Assembly (NCBI GenBank): GCA_002104895.1 | Contig: MCFG01000478.1 | Location: forward strand, 1 to 46,129 | Length of the DNA stretch: 46,129 nt | Origin: Anaeromyces robustus | Taxonomy: Eukaryota; Neocallimastigomycota; Neocallimastigomycetes; Neocallimastigales; Neocallimastigaceae | Direction: 5' to 3' | Part shown: positions 1 to 17,867 of the stretch, piece by piece | How the letters are laid out: every line of letters starts with the position of its first letter | How positions within the stretch are numbered: position 1 is the first letter of the stretch | The notes under the pieces: model-generated | What the model was told of the DNA's origin: nothing | What the model saw: only the letters and a program-made list of their open reading frames with translations | Databases searched by the model: none | Translations under genes and position numbers: made by a program

Positions 1-1380
1 TGTAATTATATAAAAATACTTATCATACAAGATAAGAAATTAAAGAAAAATTATTATAAAAAAGCCTTATATTAGAATTCTTATTATTATCATTATTATT
101 ATTATTAACACAATTTATAAATTATTATTAAAAATGATTTATTACTAATTTATAATAAGATAATTTAATAATTTTTTTAACATTAAAGCATATATAATTT
201 AATTTTATTTTGATATATATTATATAATTTATTACTTCAATAATAAGAACTATTTTAATACTATAATTTAATTTTATATTATTATTTTTTGATTTGTTTT
301 CCATTATTATTTTTATTTTATTATTTTTTTTCTTATTTTTTTATTTTTTTTATATTTTTTTTTCATTTATTATTTTTTTTGTTATAAATTTTATTAATAT
401 TAATGATAAGTATTTTCTAATTAAAAAAAATAAAAAAAAAAATAAAGCTTTTGTCTATTATATTATCAATTACTACTAAGATCAAGAGTAATTATTAATT
501 GAAAAAAAATGTAATATATTATTTATATATATAGAACAATATTATGAATGAAACAAATTTTAAAAAAAAAATGGATTAAAAATATGTCAAAAATTGTGGA
601 TAAAAAATATAATTTTATATAATTTATAATATTAATTGAAAATACAAAGAGGATTTCCGTATAAAAATTTATAAAAATAATACAATTTTATTTGAAAAAC
701 AACATAAATTTAATATATATTTTGATATTGCAAATAATAATAACATTTTTATTTAAAATACTACGAAAATTACAATAATTAAAAAGAGATGAAATAAAGA
801 TCAATTGTTCTTATTCCAAATTTTAAATATCATATATATTATTATTGTAATAATCACATAATATAATATATATATACCTTGGAATAATTTAAATGAAATC
901 ATTATAAAGAACAATATATATGCCTGAAAAAAAAAAGCAATTGATTTGAATGGATTTGTTATTGATATTTTTAAATAAAATAATTATAATATGTATACTA
1001 ACATTAAATATATTTGTATTATTATATATTTATATATATATTTATAAAATATATATAATTATATAGTAGAAAACACTCATCACTTTTTCTTATTTCAAAC
1101 AATTTGTAATATAATTTATATTTAATTAATAATTCAACAACTTTTAACAATAAACTGAATTTATATATTTATATATATTTCAATATTTATATTATTAAAT
1201 CATTAAAAATTGATACTTTCATAATAAAAAAATATAATTTAAATTAATATAAAGAAAGTCATAAATAATTACTAACAATGGTATGAAAAAATATAAAATA
1301 AATAAATTTATACAATATTTATTAAATTAAATTTTAAAACTATTATAAACATAATAAAATATTTATTATACATTATAAAA
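1..1380. other. AT-rich intergenic / 5' flank of the kinase gene
   Basis: No reading frame here has coding character. The sequence is A/T homopolymers and TA runs. The only longer frame (near 294-479) is a poly-Phe/Ile artefact of T-rich DNA. The last few hundred bases presumably hold the promoter and 5' UTR of the kinase gene, but no specific promoter motif can be named. Confidence 0.6.
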
Positions 1381-4652
<3,272 letters not shown>

Positions 4653-5955
4653 TCAAAAAACCAAAAACCAAAAACCAAAAAAAATGATAATCAAAAAATG
4701 ACGATATAAACTATAAAAAATAAAAAAAATTAAAAAAAAATTAAAAAAAAATTAAAAAAAAAAAATAACAATATATATATATATAAACAAAAGATATATT
4801 AAAAATATTAAAAAATTTAAAAAAGAAAAACAAAAGGACAAAATATATATATATATATATAAACAAAAAATATTAAAAATATTAAAAAAATTAATAATAA
4901 TAAAAAAAATAGAAAAAAAAAATAAAAATAAGTAATAGATGATTTTTACATATTTAAATTAAATATATATATCAATAAATATTATAATTAGAATAAATAT
5001 TATTTGTATATATATATTTTTCTTTTATATTATTCTATTTGTTACCAATTATTAGAATGTCTAAATAAAAAGTATATGATAGTTAAAATATTATTTAAAA
5101 TTTTTGGATTATTATTCTAGTAAAGTCATTAAAATGAAAAAAAAAAGGCATATAATCTAGTAAATTAACTTTATTATATTGAGTAAAAGAATATTATATC
5201 TATCTTATATATTAATATCATTTTTATTATAAATAAATATAAATAAAAAAAAATTTTAAAAATAACTATTATAATATTGTAATGCTATCAATCATGTATA
5301 ATTCTTTAATTTATAATTATAAGATTCTCTATTTATTATTATTTTTTTTTATATTAAATAGCTATAGTAATAAATTATCTTTATTCTTTATTAATAATTC
5401 ATAGATGTATCAAAAAGATATTTAATTTTTTACTATTTTTTTTTCTCTTTTAATTTTTTAATGTAAAATTATTTAATATTAATATATATATATTAAAGTT
5501 TTCTTTTATATTAAAAATTAATATTAAAAAAATAAAAAATATTAATAAATATATTAACAATGTAATTTTTCAATTTAATATAATATATAAAAAATAAATT
5601 AGGATCTTGTATATGATTGGATGATATTAACCTTTTATAATTTGTTTTTTTTTTTTTTTTTTTTTTAAATTTATTAATTTAAAATTATAATTTTTTTATA
5701 TTATATATTTAATTATATAATTTTAATAATAATAGGAAAAAAAATTATATATTAAGTAATTTCTTTAAATATTATTAAAATTTTGCTCTCTTTAATTTAT
5801 ATAAATTACATATATCTATATAGCATTTTATATATTATTTTTGATAAATTTAAGAAAAGAAAATATTAAAAAAAAATTAAAATTACTTAATTAAAAAAGT
5901 AATACTTTCAAGAATTTTATTTAAATTAAATTATAAAATAAATTATAATTGAAAC
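4653..5955. other. Intergenic, kinase to NOB1
   Basis: AT-only sequence with A-tracts and (TA)n runs. It probably contains the kinase 3' UTR and terminator and the NOB1 promoter. No exon-like island or structured RNA was recognised. Confidence 0.6.
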
Positions 5956-7820
5956 ATGACTTTAGTTAATAATAAAAATAAAGACACCATTGTGTCTTTA
6001 GTTCTTGATTCAGCACCTCTTATCAAAAGAGTAAATCTTTTTTCAATGGCCCAAAAATTTTATACTATACCAGAAGTTATTGCTGAAATTAGAGATAAAC
6101 AAGCTAGAGAACAATTAGAAAATTCATTAGTTGATATTCAAATTAAAATTCCTTCAGAAGAAGCTTTAAATGCAGGTTAATATAAAAAATAAATACATTA
6201 ATAATGAAATATCTCAAAAATTTTATTTCATTTTATTTTTTTTTTAAAATTAAATTTTCAAAGTTTAATATAAAAATAAATATATATAATTAAAATATGA
6301 AATATATTTTAAAAAAGAAGAAAAAAAAACAAAAAAAAAACAAAAAAAAAAAAAAGAATTATTAAAAAATATACTAATGTTATAATAATCTTTTATTTTT
6401 ATATTTTTAATTTGCATTATATATATTATCTTTTTTTTTTTTTTAATTATTTTATAATGTTACAATACTTATAATAATTATATAATTTTTTTTAAAAAAA
6501 GTTATTAAATTTGCTAGAAAAACTGGTGATTTAGCAACACTTTCTAAAACAGATTTAAAGGTTATTGCTTTAACATGGATGTTAGAAAAAGAAGCAGGAA
6601 ATCTTGCTAATATAAGAACTGAACCAATCAAAGTAATTATTTTATTAAATCATTTTATTCCTGATAAATCGTTAAAATATTGGAATTAATAAATAAATCA
6701 ATAAATAATTATAATATAATAATAATAATAATAATAATAAATTAATTAATTGGTTTTTGATAACCATTTAATTTCAGCCAATTTCAGTTTACTCAGATAA
6801 TCTATTATAATTAAGAATAATAATATCATATAAATATAATTCAATTTTCTTTTTTAATAGATAAGAGAAAATTTTATATTTCGGTTTAATTTAATAGAAT
6901 AATAAAATTTTCATAATTAAAATTATTGGATTTTGAAATTGTTACACATTCTATCAAAATATATATAAGTAGAATAATTAAAATTATCAAAGTTCTTTTT
7001 TTTCAGAATTAATTGAAACAGTAAAAAAAAGAAAAATTTTTATTGATATAAAATTCAGTTATATATTATATATTAAAATCAAAGTCATATATTATTAGTA
7101 GATATATATATTGATTAAATATAAAATCATATGCTAATTACTAAATTATTTTTATTCTTAATAATAAATAATATAATTTTTTTTAATTATGATGATTATA
7201 ATAATGAATAGTCACAGGTTCAATATGGTAAACAAAAAGGTAAAAATCCAGCTCCTTCAAAAAAAGAAGAACAAAAACCAGAAGAAGAATCTACTAAAAA
7301 TGAAAATGAAAATGAAAATGAAGTTAAAAATAAAGAAGATGATGATTTAGGTGCTTTCAATGAACAAATTGATTGGGAACAAGAATTTGTTGAAATTGAA
7401 GATAAAGAATTTGAATCAGATTATGATGTAGATATTGATGTTGATATGGATGAAGAAGAAGACAATAATGAAAATGAAAAAGAAATAAAAGAAGAAAAAG
7501 AAGATAATAATAATAAAGAAGAAGAAGAAGATATTAAAGAAGATATTAAAGAAGATATTAAAGAAGATAAGGATAAAGAAGAAGCTTCTTCTAATGAAGT
7601 TAAAGAAGAAAAGAAAGAAGAAAAGAAAGAAGAAGATGATGATAGTGATGAAGGTTGGATTACTCCAGATAATATTAATAAATATCATGCTAAACATTAT
7701 GGAATAAATAATAAAAAGAGAGAACCTCAAACTTATGATGTTGCATGTATGACTGCTGATTTTGCTATGCAAGTAAGTATTATATAATTATAATTATAAT
7801 TATAACTTAAAAATATTATC

Positions 7821-7860
<40 letters not shown>

Positions 7861-8094
7861 TTTTTATAAAAAACATCTTTATTGATTATTATTTATTATA
7901 TATATTAAAAATTAATAGAATGTCTTACTTCAAATGAATTTAAAGATTCTTTCCGTTGAGGGAATGATTATTCATCGTTTAAAGAATTGGGTATTACGTT
8001 GTCATGCCTGTTACTTGTAAATATTAATTATAATAAGAAATATTTATTATTATTATTATTATATTATAATCTAAAATCATTATAATATTAATCT

Positions 8095-8149
<55 letters not shown>

Positions 8150-8804
8150 ATTATTTTTATTATTATAATTAAAATTTGTTATTAAATTTCAATTAGCTCT
8201 ACATCTGATATGAGTAAAAAATTCTGTCCACAATGTGGTCACGATACTCTTATTCGTACATCAGTTTCTATTGATAAATATGGTAATAAGGTATTCCACT
8301 TAAAGAAAAACTTTAATTACAGAGTTCGTGGTACTAAGGTAAAAATAATAAATAATATAAAAAGAAAAAATGATATTATAATATAATTATTTAATATACA
8401 TAGTTTAAATGAATATATATATATATTTATAAACTTTAATATTATGTTTCTAATATTCAAATTTATACATAATTGTATATATATATATCTGTATTATATT
8501 TATATTTAATTAGTACTCTATACCTACTTTTGTTGGTGGTCAAAATGCCAATAATATTATTTTAAGTGAAGATCAAAATGAATATCAAAAAGCTTTAAAA
8601 CAACAAAAATTCAAAGCAAGAAAAGAAAAAGTAGTTGATTTATTAGATCCAGATTACTTAAATACCCTATTCACTGGTGAAGATAGTAAACTTAATTCAC
8701 GTAATAAAGGAAAAACTAGAAAGACACGTAATGATTATACTGGTGATATTATTATTGGTTATGGTAGAAGAAATCCAAATGAAAGAAGAAGAAAAAGAAA
8801 ATAA
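5956..8804 (+). CDS. NOB1: NOB1, 20S pre-rRNA D-site endonuclease, 6 exons
   Basis: 480-aa homologue of Nob1, the PIN-domain nuclease that cuts pre-18S rRNA at site D inside the pre-40S particle. Exons: 5956-6175, 6502-6632, 7212-7772, 7919-8016, 8197-8338, 8514-8804. The PIN domain (residues 10-110) has acidic residues D18, E44 and D91 and the motifs YTIPEVIAEIRDKQ and KTGDLATLSKTDLKVIALT. The C-terminal half has GWITPDNI, then CMTADFAMQNVLLQMNL. The zinc ribbon is C332-H-A-C335 and C347-P-Q-C350, followed by the basic tail conserved in the family. Between PIN and ribbon lies a long, low-complexity Glu/Lys/Asp segment (about residues 120-275), larger and more acidic than usual. Exon 3 could start at 7212 or, in frame, at 7218 (tandem AG acceptors six bases apart). 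Intron 4 carries a run of 50 Ts just before its acceptor. Identity is secure. Confidence 0.96.
8096..8145 (+). repeat. 50-nt poly(T) run in NOB1 intron 4
   Basis: An uninterrupted run of 50 T lies between the donor at 8017 and the acceptor at 8195-8196. It may serve as an extreme polypyrimidine tract, although it ends about 50 bases before the acceptor. Assembly length of such a run is unreliable. Confidence 0.9.
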
Positions 8805-9956
<1,152 letters not shown>

Positions 9957-11724
9957 TTAATTCTTTCTTACTCTACCACGAACATATTGAGATGGCCATT
10001 GAATCTCAATACCGAGATCATCAGCCCAGTTCAATACTGTGGATGAATCTCTAAGGAATGGTCTTCCAACAGTAATAACATCAGCTGCTCCACTTTCTAA
10101 AATTTCTTCGGCTTGTTTACCATTGGTAATTAATCCAACAGAACTAACAATTAAATCAGGATTTTGTTTCTTAATTTCTTGAGCAAAAGGAACTTGATAT
10201 CCTGGACATAAAGAAGGAATTTTTTGATCAACAGAAAGACCACCAGAGGAACAATCTACTAAATCAATTCCCATCTTTTTTACAATATTACAAATTTTAG
10301 CTGTTTCTTGAAGGTTCCAACCACCTTCAACATAATCTTCACAACTAAAACGAATAAATATTGGTTTTTCTGCTGGCCAATTAGCTTTTACGGATTCGAT
10401 AACTTCACAACATAAACGAGTACGATTTTCAAATGAACCACCGTATTCATCAGTACGTTTATTAGTGAGTGGTGATAAAAATTCATGAAGTAAATAACCA
10501 TGAGCAGCATGAATTTCTACAACATCAAAACCTGCTTCATTAGCTCTTCTTGCAGCTTCACCAAAATCTTTAACAACTTCCTTAATTTGTTCTTTAGAAA
10601 GTTCATTTGGAACAACAAATGTTTCATCATAGGCTATAGGGGATGGTGCTACAATTTTATCTGACCATCCATTTTCTTCTTTAGTAGCCATACCAGTTTT
10701 TCTAATTAAACGGCAAGAACCAGATGACTAATTATATATATATATATATTATTATTATTTTTAATGTTATTATAATTTTTATTTTATTTATTATTTTTTA
10801 TTAAAATGAATTATACCTTTCTACCACCATGAGCAAGTTGAACACAAGCAAATGCACCTATAATATTTTTATATAAAATTAATTATTATTATTATTATTA
10901 TTTATTATTAATTATTAGTATTTTTATTAATAATAAATAAATAAATATATAAATATATAAATATATAAATATATAAATATATAAATATATAAATATATAA
11001 ATAAATAAATGAATGAATAATAAATAAGATATTATAATAAATAAATTAATTAATAAATTTTTATGAATATTAATAATATTTATACTATTATTATTATAGT
11101 TATTGTTATTACTTTTATTATTTATCAATATTATAATTTACTATGTTATATATTAATAGTTTATTTTTGATAGAAGAACAATTAAAAAAATAATTAACTA
11201 GTTAAGTAATTATTGTTATATTATAATTACCATTGAAATGAATATAATCAAGCATTGGCTTATAATGATTAATTTGTTCATCTTTCCAGAGACCGAGATC
11301 ACATGGTGATATACGACCAATTTCTTGAACAGATGTTGCTTCGACAACAATTAAACCAACACCTCTTTGAGCTAAATTACCATAATGAATTAAATGAAAA
11401 GTGTTTGGCATACCATCTTTTGCACTATACATATCCCTATAGAGATAGTTTTAATAATTTTAATATTTAAAATAAAATTTGGCATACAATATTTCCTTTA
11501 ATATTTTAATTATTCTTATTCAATTAAAAATATTAATGATATATTAAAAAATGTATATACATTGGAGCAACAAAAATTCTATTTTTGATAGTAATATTTT
11601 TAATGGTAATTGGTTTAAAAAGTTTTCCTTTGTAATTTTCATCTAAAACAGCACCAACTTGTGCATGATTTTCATTACAAACATTTGGTAATTCATACAT
11701 CTTTAATATTCTATGATATTGCAT
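9957..11724 (-). CDS. NADH/NADPH:flavin oxidoreductase, old yellow enzyme family, YqjM-like, 4 exons
   Basis: 393-aa FMN-dependent ene-reductase. Exons in transcription order: 11724-11561, 11436-11231, 10857-10817, 10727-9957; phases match at every junction. It opens with a short N-terminal extension, then LFKPITIKNITIKNRIFVAPM, MYSAKDGMPNTFHLIHYG, GRISPCDLGLW and VQLAHGGRK. The active-site segment is EIHAAHGYLLHEFLSP, with H210 and H213 expected to bind the substrate carbonyl and Tyr215 as a likely acid. After it come RTDEYGGSFENR, VGLITNGKQAEEIL and VGRPFLRD. It should reduce activated C=C bonds of enals, enones or quinones with NAD(P)H; the natural substrate is unknown. In YqjM the residue before MYS is a redox-tuning Cys; here the motif is APMDMYS, with Asp56 in that place. 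The 41-nt third exon and AT-repeat intron 2 make the gene easy to mis-annotate. The start is the only ATG in a suitable position. Confidence 0.93.
10944..11005. repeat. 8-bp (AAATATAT)n tandem repeat in OYE intron 2
   Basis: About seven tandem copies of an 8-bp AT unit within the 373-nt intron between exons 2 and 3 of the flavin reductase gene. Confidence 0.85.
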
Positions 11725-12904
11725 TTTGATATTAAATGTAAAAAATAAAATTTTAATTACTATAATTAATATTTATATATAAAATTTCTAATATAATAAA
11801 AAAAAAAAAAAAAACCAAAACCAAAAACAAATAAATATATCACATATTATAGAAAAGTTATTAGAAGTTTTTAACCCATTATCATAACTATGATTTTTCA
11901 GGAATTATTATTGAAATTTTAACAAAAATTATAAGATTAATTTAAACAAATATTTATTTTTTTTTTTTATAATTTCTTTTTTATATTTAATCACTTTTAT
12001 ATTTATTTAAATAATAAAATTTAATTTTTAATTATAAATTTAATTTTAAATAGGTATATTAATTGATTATTCCCTAAATAAATATTATAATAGATAATTT
12101 ACTATAAATTTAAAGAAAAAGAGACTGTTGGTATATTATGAAATAAGGACGTTAATTGTTTTTTTTTTTTTTTTTTTTTTTTTTATAAAAAATATTAAAA
12201 TTTTTAATAAAAAAAAAAACTTCAAAAAATTTTAATTTATATAATACTAAAATATATGTGGTCTAGTGTTTAATAATAATTATGGTAGCACCATCAGATC
12301 TAATTAACTTTAAAAAAATTTGATAATTAATAAAATTAATATAAATTTTTAATTTTATGGTTATGATTTTAGATTAAATATTAATATGAAATATTATATT
12401 TTTCAATTATAATATATTACGAATCATTATTTTTTATCTGCTTAATAAAAAGTATAAAAAAACTATATTAACATAGTAAACTTTACAAAATAATTTAAAA
12501 TATTAAAAAGTAAATTAACTATAATGTCATTTATTTTTTAAAATATTATTAATATAATATACTTTATGAATTTTAATATATAAATCATAATAATAAAAGT
12601 TTTTATGAATATAATATATAAGATATTTTTCAAAGTTTATATATTAGTATTGCATATACAATTTTTTTATACTTTAATATTTTATTGTTTTGAAATAATT
12701 TACTATCATTATAGTATGAAATTATAAACGATTCAAATTTTATAGTTTTTTTTTAATTATTTTATTATATTATTGCCAAAACTATTGTTTTTATATTTGA
12801 TCTAATTATATGACTATTGATATCTTCCTATAGAACAAATATATTATTTTATTATAATATTTATAATACTTCATCTTATTTCATATTTAAAAGAATTATT
12901 CATT

Positions 12905-13156
12905 TATTAATTAATTTATTTATTTATTTATTTATTATTTCTTATTAATTTATTTATTTATTAATAATTTATTTATTTATTATTTATTATTAATTTATTT
13001 ATTTATTATTTATTATTAATTTATTTACTTATTATTAATTTATTTATTTGTTTATTACTTATAATTTATTATTTATAAATATTTATTAATTCATTCATTT
13101 ACTATTTATTATTTATTATTAATTATCAATTATTAATTAATTATTATTTATTATTT

Positions 13157-13187
<31 letters not shown>

Positions 13188-13215
13188 TTTTAAATAAATA
13201 AATAAATAAATAAAT
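12905..13215. repeat. Degenerate (TTTA)n block, ending in a T-to-A strand switch
   Basis: Interrupted TTTA/TTAT units extend to about 13190 and are followed directly by AAAT units. The end of the block is therefore a large inverted repeat of the microsatellite (TTTATTTA... then ...TAAATAAA). Confidence 0.8.
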
Positions 13216-14513
13216 ATTAATAAAAGTTATTATTAAAAGTGTTATATTTATTATTAAATAATTATTATGTTATTATAAAATAAAAAGTATTTTTTAAGTA
13301 TTATTTTAATTATTAATATTTTTAATATGTAATTTTGTTATTTTACCTAATAACATTAATTAAATTAAAGTTAATCTACATAAGAACTTTATACTATAAT
13401 TAATTATGTAAAATAATAATAATATTTAAAAGAATAGAGAGAGAAATAGGGAAAGAAAAAATATTAAAAATATATAGAATAAGTATATATATATACATAT
13501 ATATTAATTATGACATAAATGTCATAAAGATTTTTAGTAACCCATAGATAATTAATTAATAAAAAATAATGTTAATATAAATCATTGGAAATAATTTTTT
13601 TTCTATATAGTGTATTATTAAAAATATCATATTCTTTAATAAATATGCATTTTTTTAGTATATAATTTATATAATTAAATAAATAACTAAATAAGTAACT
13701 AACTAACTACCTAAATAAATAAATATATAAAAAAGGACTTTTTAGTTCTTTTTAAATAATAATTTATTTAAATAGAAGAAAAAAGAATAAAAAGGCTAAA
13801 TTAATTAAATGAAGTGTAAAAGAAATATAAATAAAAAAAATGATTATATTTTTAAGTTTTAGTTTATTATTATAAATTTTCGCTTTATAATTTTATATAA
13901 TATAATATTTCTCATATAGTGTAATTCTTTTTAATATATATATATTTATATTAGACTATATCCTTGAGTTAGATTTATCATATAGTAATAAAAATACTAT
14001 ATATAATTAATTTTTTTTCTTGTTATCCTTCTTTGATACTATAACTATTCTTATTATTATTGAATTCTTAGTACATAATATATATGTTTTTATTCAAGAT
14101 TAAAAGTTTTAATTACATATTAATTTATTTATTAATTAAAGTATAATTTTATATTGTCTTCTTTATTTACTAAAAGTATATAAATATATATGTATAAGAA
14201 GAGAATAAATAAATATGTAATTAATTTAATAATTCAATAATTAAATAAATAATTAAATAAATAATTAAATAAATAATTAAATAAATAAATAAATAAGATA
14301 TTCACTTACTTTATATATAAGTTTTAAAGTATTAATATAAATATTGATCTTATAAAAATTATGTATTATATATATAAACAAACATTTTAACTATAATATA
14401 TATAACACTATAGATAGAAAGAAAAATAATTTTTAATTAAATGAAAATATAAAAATCATTTGATTTAAATAACTTAAAATAAAGTAATAAAATTATATAA
14501 TAATAATAATAAT

Positions 14514-14544
<31 letters not shown>

Positions 14545-14663
14545 CATAACATATATATTATCATTATCATTATTATTATTTATTATACTTTCGTTTTTGA
14601 TAATAATTAAAAAATCTTAAATGATTTTTACTATTACACAAAGAGTAATAATTTATTTCATTT

Positions 14664-14709
14664 ATAGTTTAATGGAAACTTCCCCGTTTCATACATTGAA
14701 CAAGACTAT
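14664..14709. other. Bulged hairpin with GC-rich core
   Basis: Three consecutive paired segments: ATAG/CTAT (14664-14667 with 14706-14709), TTTAATG/CATTGAA (14668-14674 with 14694-14700, one G:U-type pair) and GAAAC/GTTTC (14675-14679 with 14686-14690), closing on a TTCCCC loop. It stands out from the surrounding AT-only DNA. The function is unknown. Confidence 0.5.
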
Positions 14710-14925
14710 CATTATATTTTTTAATCTTAACAATATATTTTTAAATATAACAAAGTTTTTTTTTCTTTTAAATAAGTCTATCAAAACTTAAAATGTTATA
14801 TAAGGCACATGATCAATTTTTTTTTTCATTGAAATATCGATCATATTTTGTGTATAATATTATAAGTATTTATCATAAATTTATGTTCAAAAAATTTATA
14901 TAAAAAATCATATAAAAAAAAAAAA

Positions 14926-14962
14926 AATAGAAAAGTATTTAAAGTTTAAATACTTTTCTATT
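14926..14962. repeat. Perfect inverted repeat, 18-bp arms, 1-nt centre
   Basis: The left arm 14926-14943 (AATAGAAAAGTATTTAAA) is exactly the reverse complement of 14945-14962, with a single G between. It could extrude as a cruciform or fold as a hairpin in RNA. Confidence 0.95.
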
Positions 14963-14997
14963 ATTATTAATATTTAATAATAATATAAAAGATTATT

Positions 14998-15042
14998 ATT
15001 CTTAATATTATTTTATTTAATAGAATAATACTAAGAATTATT
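14998..15042. repeat. Imperfect inverted repeat, about 20-bp arms
   Basis: ATTCTTAATATTATTTTATT faces AATAGAATAATACTAAGAAT across a very short loop, with two mismatches. It is the second hairpin of the cluster. Confidence 0.75.
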
Positions 15043-15179
15043 AAAATTATACAAAGAATTAATGATCTAAAAAAAACTTTTATCAAGTATTTTAAATATT
15101 CATGTAATAAACTTTTTTTTTTTCTTTCATATAAATAATTATATTATATATTATATTTTGATATATATAATTATGCATT

Positions 15180-15223
15180 TTATTTAATATTACTATTTTA
15201 TTATAAATAGTAATATTAAATAA
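15180..15223. repeat. Perfect inverted repeat, 19-bp arms, 6-nt loop
   Basis: 15180-15198 is the reverse complement of 15205-15223, with a TATTAT loop between them. It is the third long hairpin within 300 bp. Confidence 0.93.
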
Positions 15224-15555
15224 TGTTTATATCAAATAAGAATAAGAATTGTAAAACTCTAAAATATTTTAATTTAATACTATTATTTACTATAATAGGA
15301 ATGTTTACAATTACTTGTCATTCTTATAAAATATTAATCTTATATTATATAATTATTATATTTTTATATATATTAATATTTATTAAAAATTATTATATTT
15401 ATTAATTATAATAGAAAAGTTATAAATATAATTAAATAATATAATTTTTTTATTTTATATTAAAATATTAAAAAAAAAAAAAAAGACTAGAAGAGTAAAA
15501 AAAAAAAGAACAAAAAATTTAATATAAAAATCATAACAAATAATCAAAAAGTTAT

Positions 15556-15583
15556 ATATATAGTAGTATATTGTACTATATAT
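15556..15583. repeat. Inverted repeat, 10-bp arms
   Basis: ATATATAGTA (15556-15565) pairs with TACTATATAT (15574-15583) across an 8-nt loop. It is a shorter member of the same hairpin-rich zone. Confidence 0.8.
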
Positions 15584-16099
15584 TTAAAATATTTAAAGTG
15601 CATTTTATTAATATATTACATCAAATATTATTGAATATTAAAATATATTATCTTTAATTAATTTTAAATTGAAATATTTTAAATTTTTATTTATTATTTT
15701 TTTTTTTTTAAAAAAAAGAGTTTTTATTTGTAAATATGGCATTTCAATTTATAAATTTTTAATTTTTATTTACATATATTGTAGTGTACATTAATATATA
15801 CTCTTATAAAATATATATAGATTTATATAAGTAACAATTAAAAAAGTTTCCATAGATATAAAACATTTAAAATTTTAAAATTATTTTTTTAAATAATAAT
15901 ATTTTCCACATATTACAATATATTACTAATATATTAATTTGAAAGTTAAAAATAAAATTTTATTTAATATGTCGTTTTTTCAGATTACTTTAAAAAGATA
16001 TATGGTATAATATATTCTATTATACAGTAAAACAAAAAAAATTATAAAATTCAAATTTCTATATATGTAAATGTATATTTTGATAATTTTAATTTTTAA

Positions 16100-16227
<128 letters not shown>

Positions 16228-17867
16228 TAATTAATTAATTAATGAATAAATATATATATTTATTTATTTTTTACTTCTTTAAGTAAATAAATTTATTTAA
16301 AGTAAATATATACATGAATATAAAATAAATAAATTAAATATTAATAGTATATAATAAATAAATAAATAATTAAATAAATAATTAAGTTAATATAGTATTA
16401 ATAAATTATTAAATAATATTTATATTATTAGTAAATAGTCTTCTTGAAATGATTATAATAAAAAAATTATGTAAATTTATTCTTTATAAAAATTTCATTT
16501 TATTTAGCTTGTTCAACAATAGTTTAAAATTTTTTTACTAGTTATTTTATAAATATAATGGTATAGAAAACACTGGTATATACATGTTATATGCAATAAT
16601 CAATTATTTAATAATTTATTATTTATACAGAATATTTTAAAAACCTTTTTTTTGATTTTACCCTTTTTTTTTTTTTTTTTATTAAAATTAAAAAATATCA
16701 AAATAAAATTGAAATATAAATTATATTTAAATATTAATATATTTATTATATTGTAAATATATTATTTGAAAAAATTTTAATTCAATTATAGTATATTATT
16801 AGTACCATTTATATTTATTTATAAATTAACTTAATATTTATATGTATTTTTCCAATTCTTTAATTTTCATATAATTTTATTATTTTATTTTCACCACTTG
16901 AAATAATCATATATTTTCAACATATGATAATTTATATATTAATATAATAGTTAATATATGTACATATATATAATATAATATATTTTAATATGAATTATTA
17001 ATATTCAATAATATTAAATAATAAATAATTAATTATAATAAAAATATAATAAAAATATTTAAATACATACATTTTAATATTTAATATAAATAATTAAGAA
17101 TAAAGATGTTAAAATTCAATATATAAATATTATATAAACATTTTTTTAACATATAATATTATAATAAAAGTATTACAATATATATTTATTTTTAAATGTT
17201 AAATCTATTTTAAACATTTAGTTTCAATTATAAATAAATTTTAAAATTTTCAATTTGCTTTGAATATATAATAAAACGTTTTATATTATTAATTTTTAGT
17301 TAAAAAAAATTAATTTTTATTATTTATAATTTGAAATTTATAAATATTTTTTTTATCAAATTATAACATTGTAAATGTAATTACATATATAAACAAATAT
17401 TAAACTAATATATTGTATATAAGAAAATATCATTTATTATGTGTATAATATATATAACTCAAAAAATATAAAAATTCTTGATACTTTGTTTTTTGCTTTA
17501 ATTAATAAAAGGTATAATTCATCTTAATTTTTTATAAATAAATATTTATATTATTATTATCTTTTATTATTATTTATATATAAATTTTGATAATTGGTAT
17601 ATGAGAAAAAAAAATATAGAAAAAGAATCAATGTATATATTGTTTAAATAATAAATATTAATTTAAAACTTTTTTTTTTTAAGACAAAAATAAAAACCAA
17701 ATAATTAATAAAAACAAAGCAAAAGAAAAATAATAGAATAAAAAATAAAATAAAATGAAAATAAAATAAAAAAAAAAGTAAAAACAAAAAACAACAACAA
17801 AAAAAAAACAAAAAACAAAAAACAAAAAAGAAAGATAAAAAATAATAAAATAATAAAATAAAATAAA

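Noticed and set aside
294-479. 61-codon hydrophobic frame
   Set aside because: Phe/Ile homopolymer from T-rich DNA, no splice partner, no codon structure.
12255-12305. tRNA-like string GTGGTCTAGTG ... GGTAGCACC
   Set aside because: No B box, no cloverleaf; only a 5-bp ATGGT/ACCAT hairpin can be drawn.
15223-15405. 60-codon frame with signal-peptide-like start
   Set aside because: Begins inside an inverted-repeat arm; composition typical of chance AT-rich frames.
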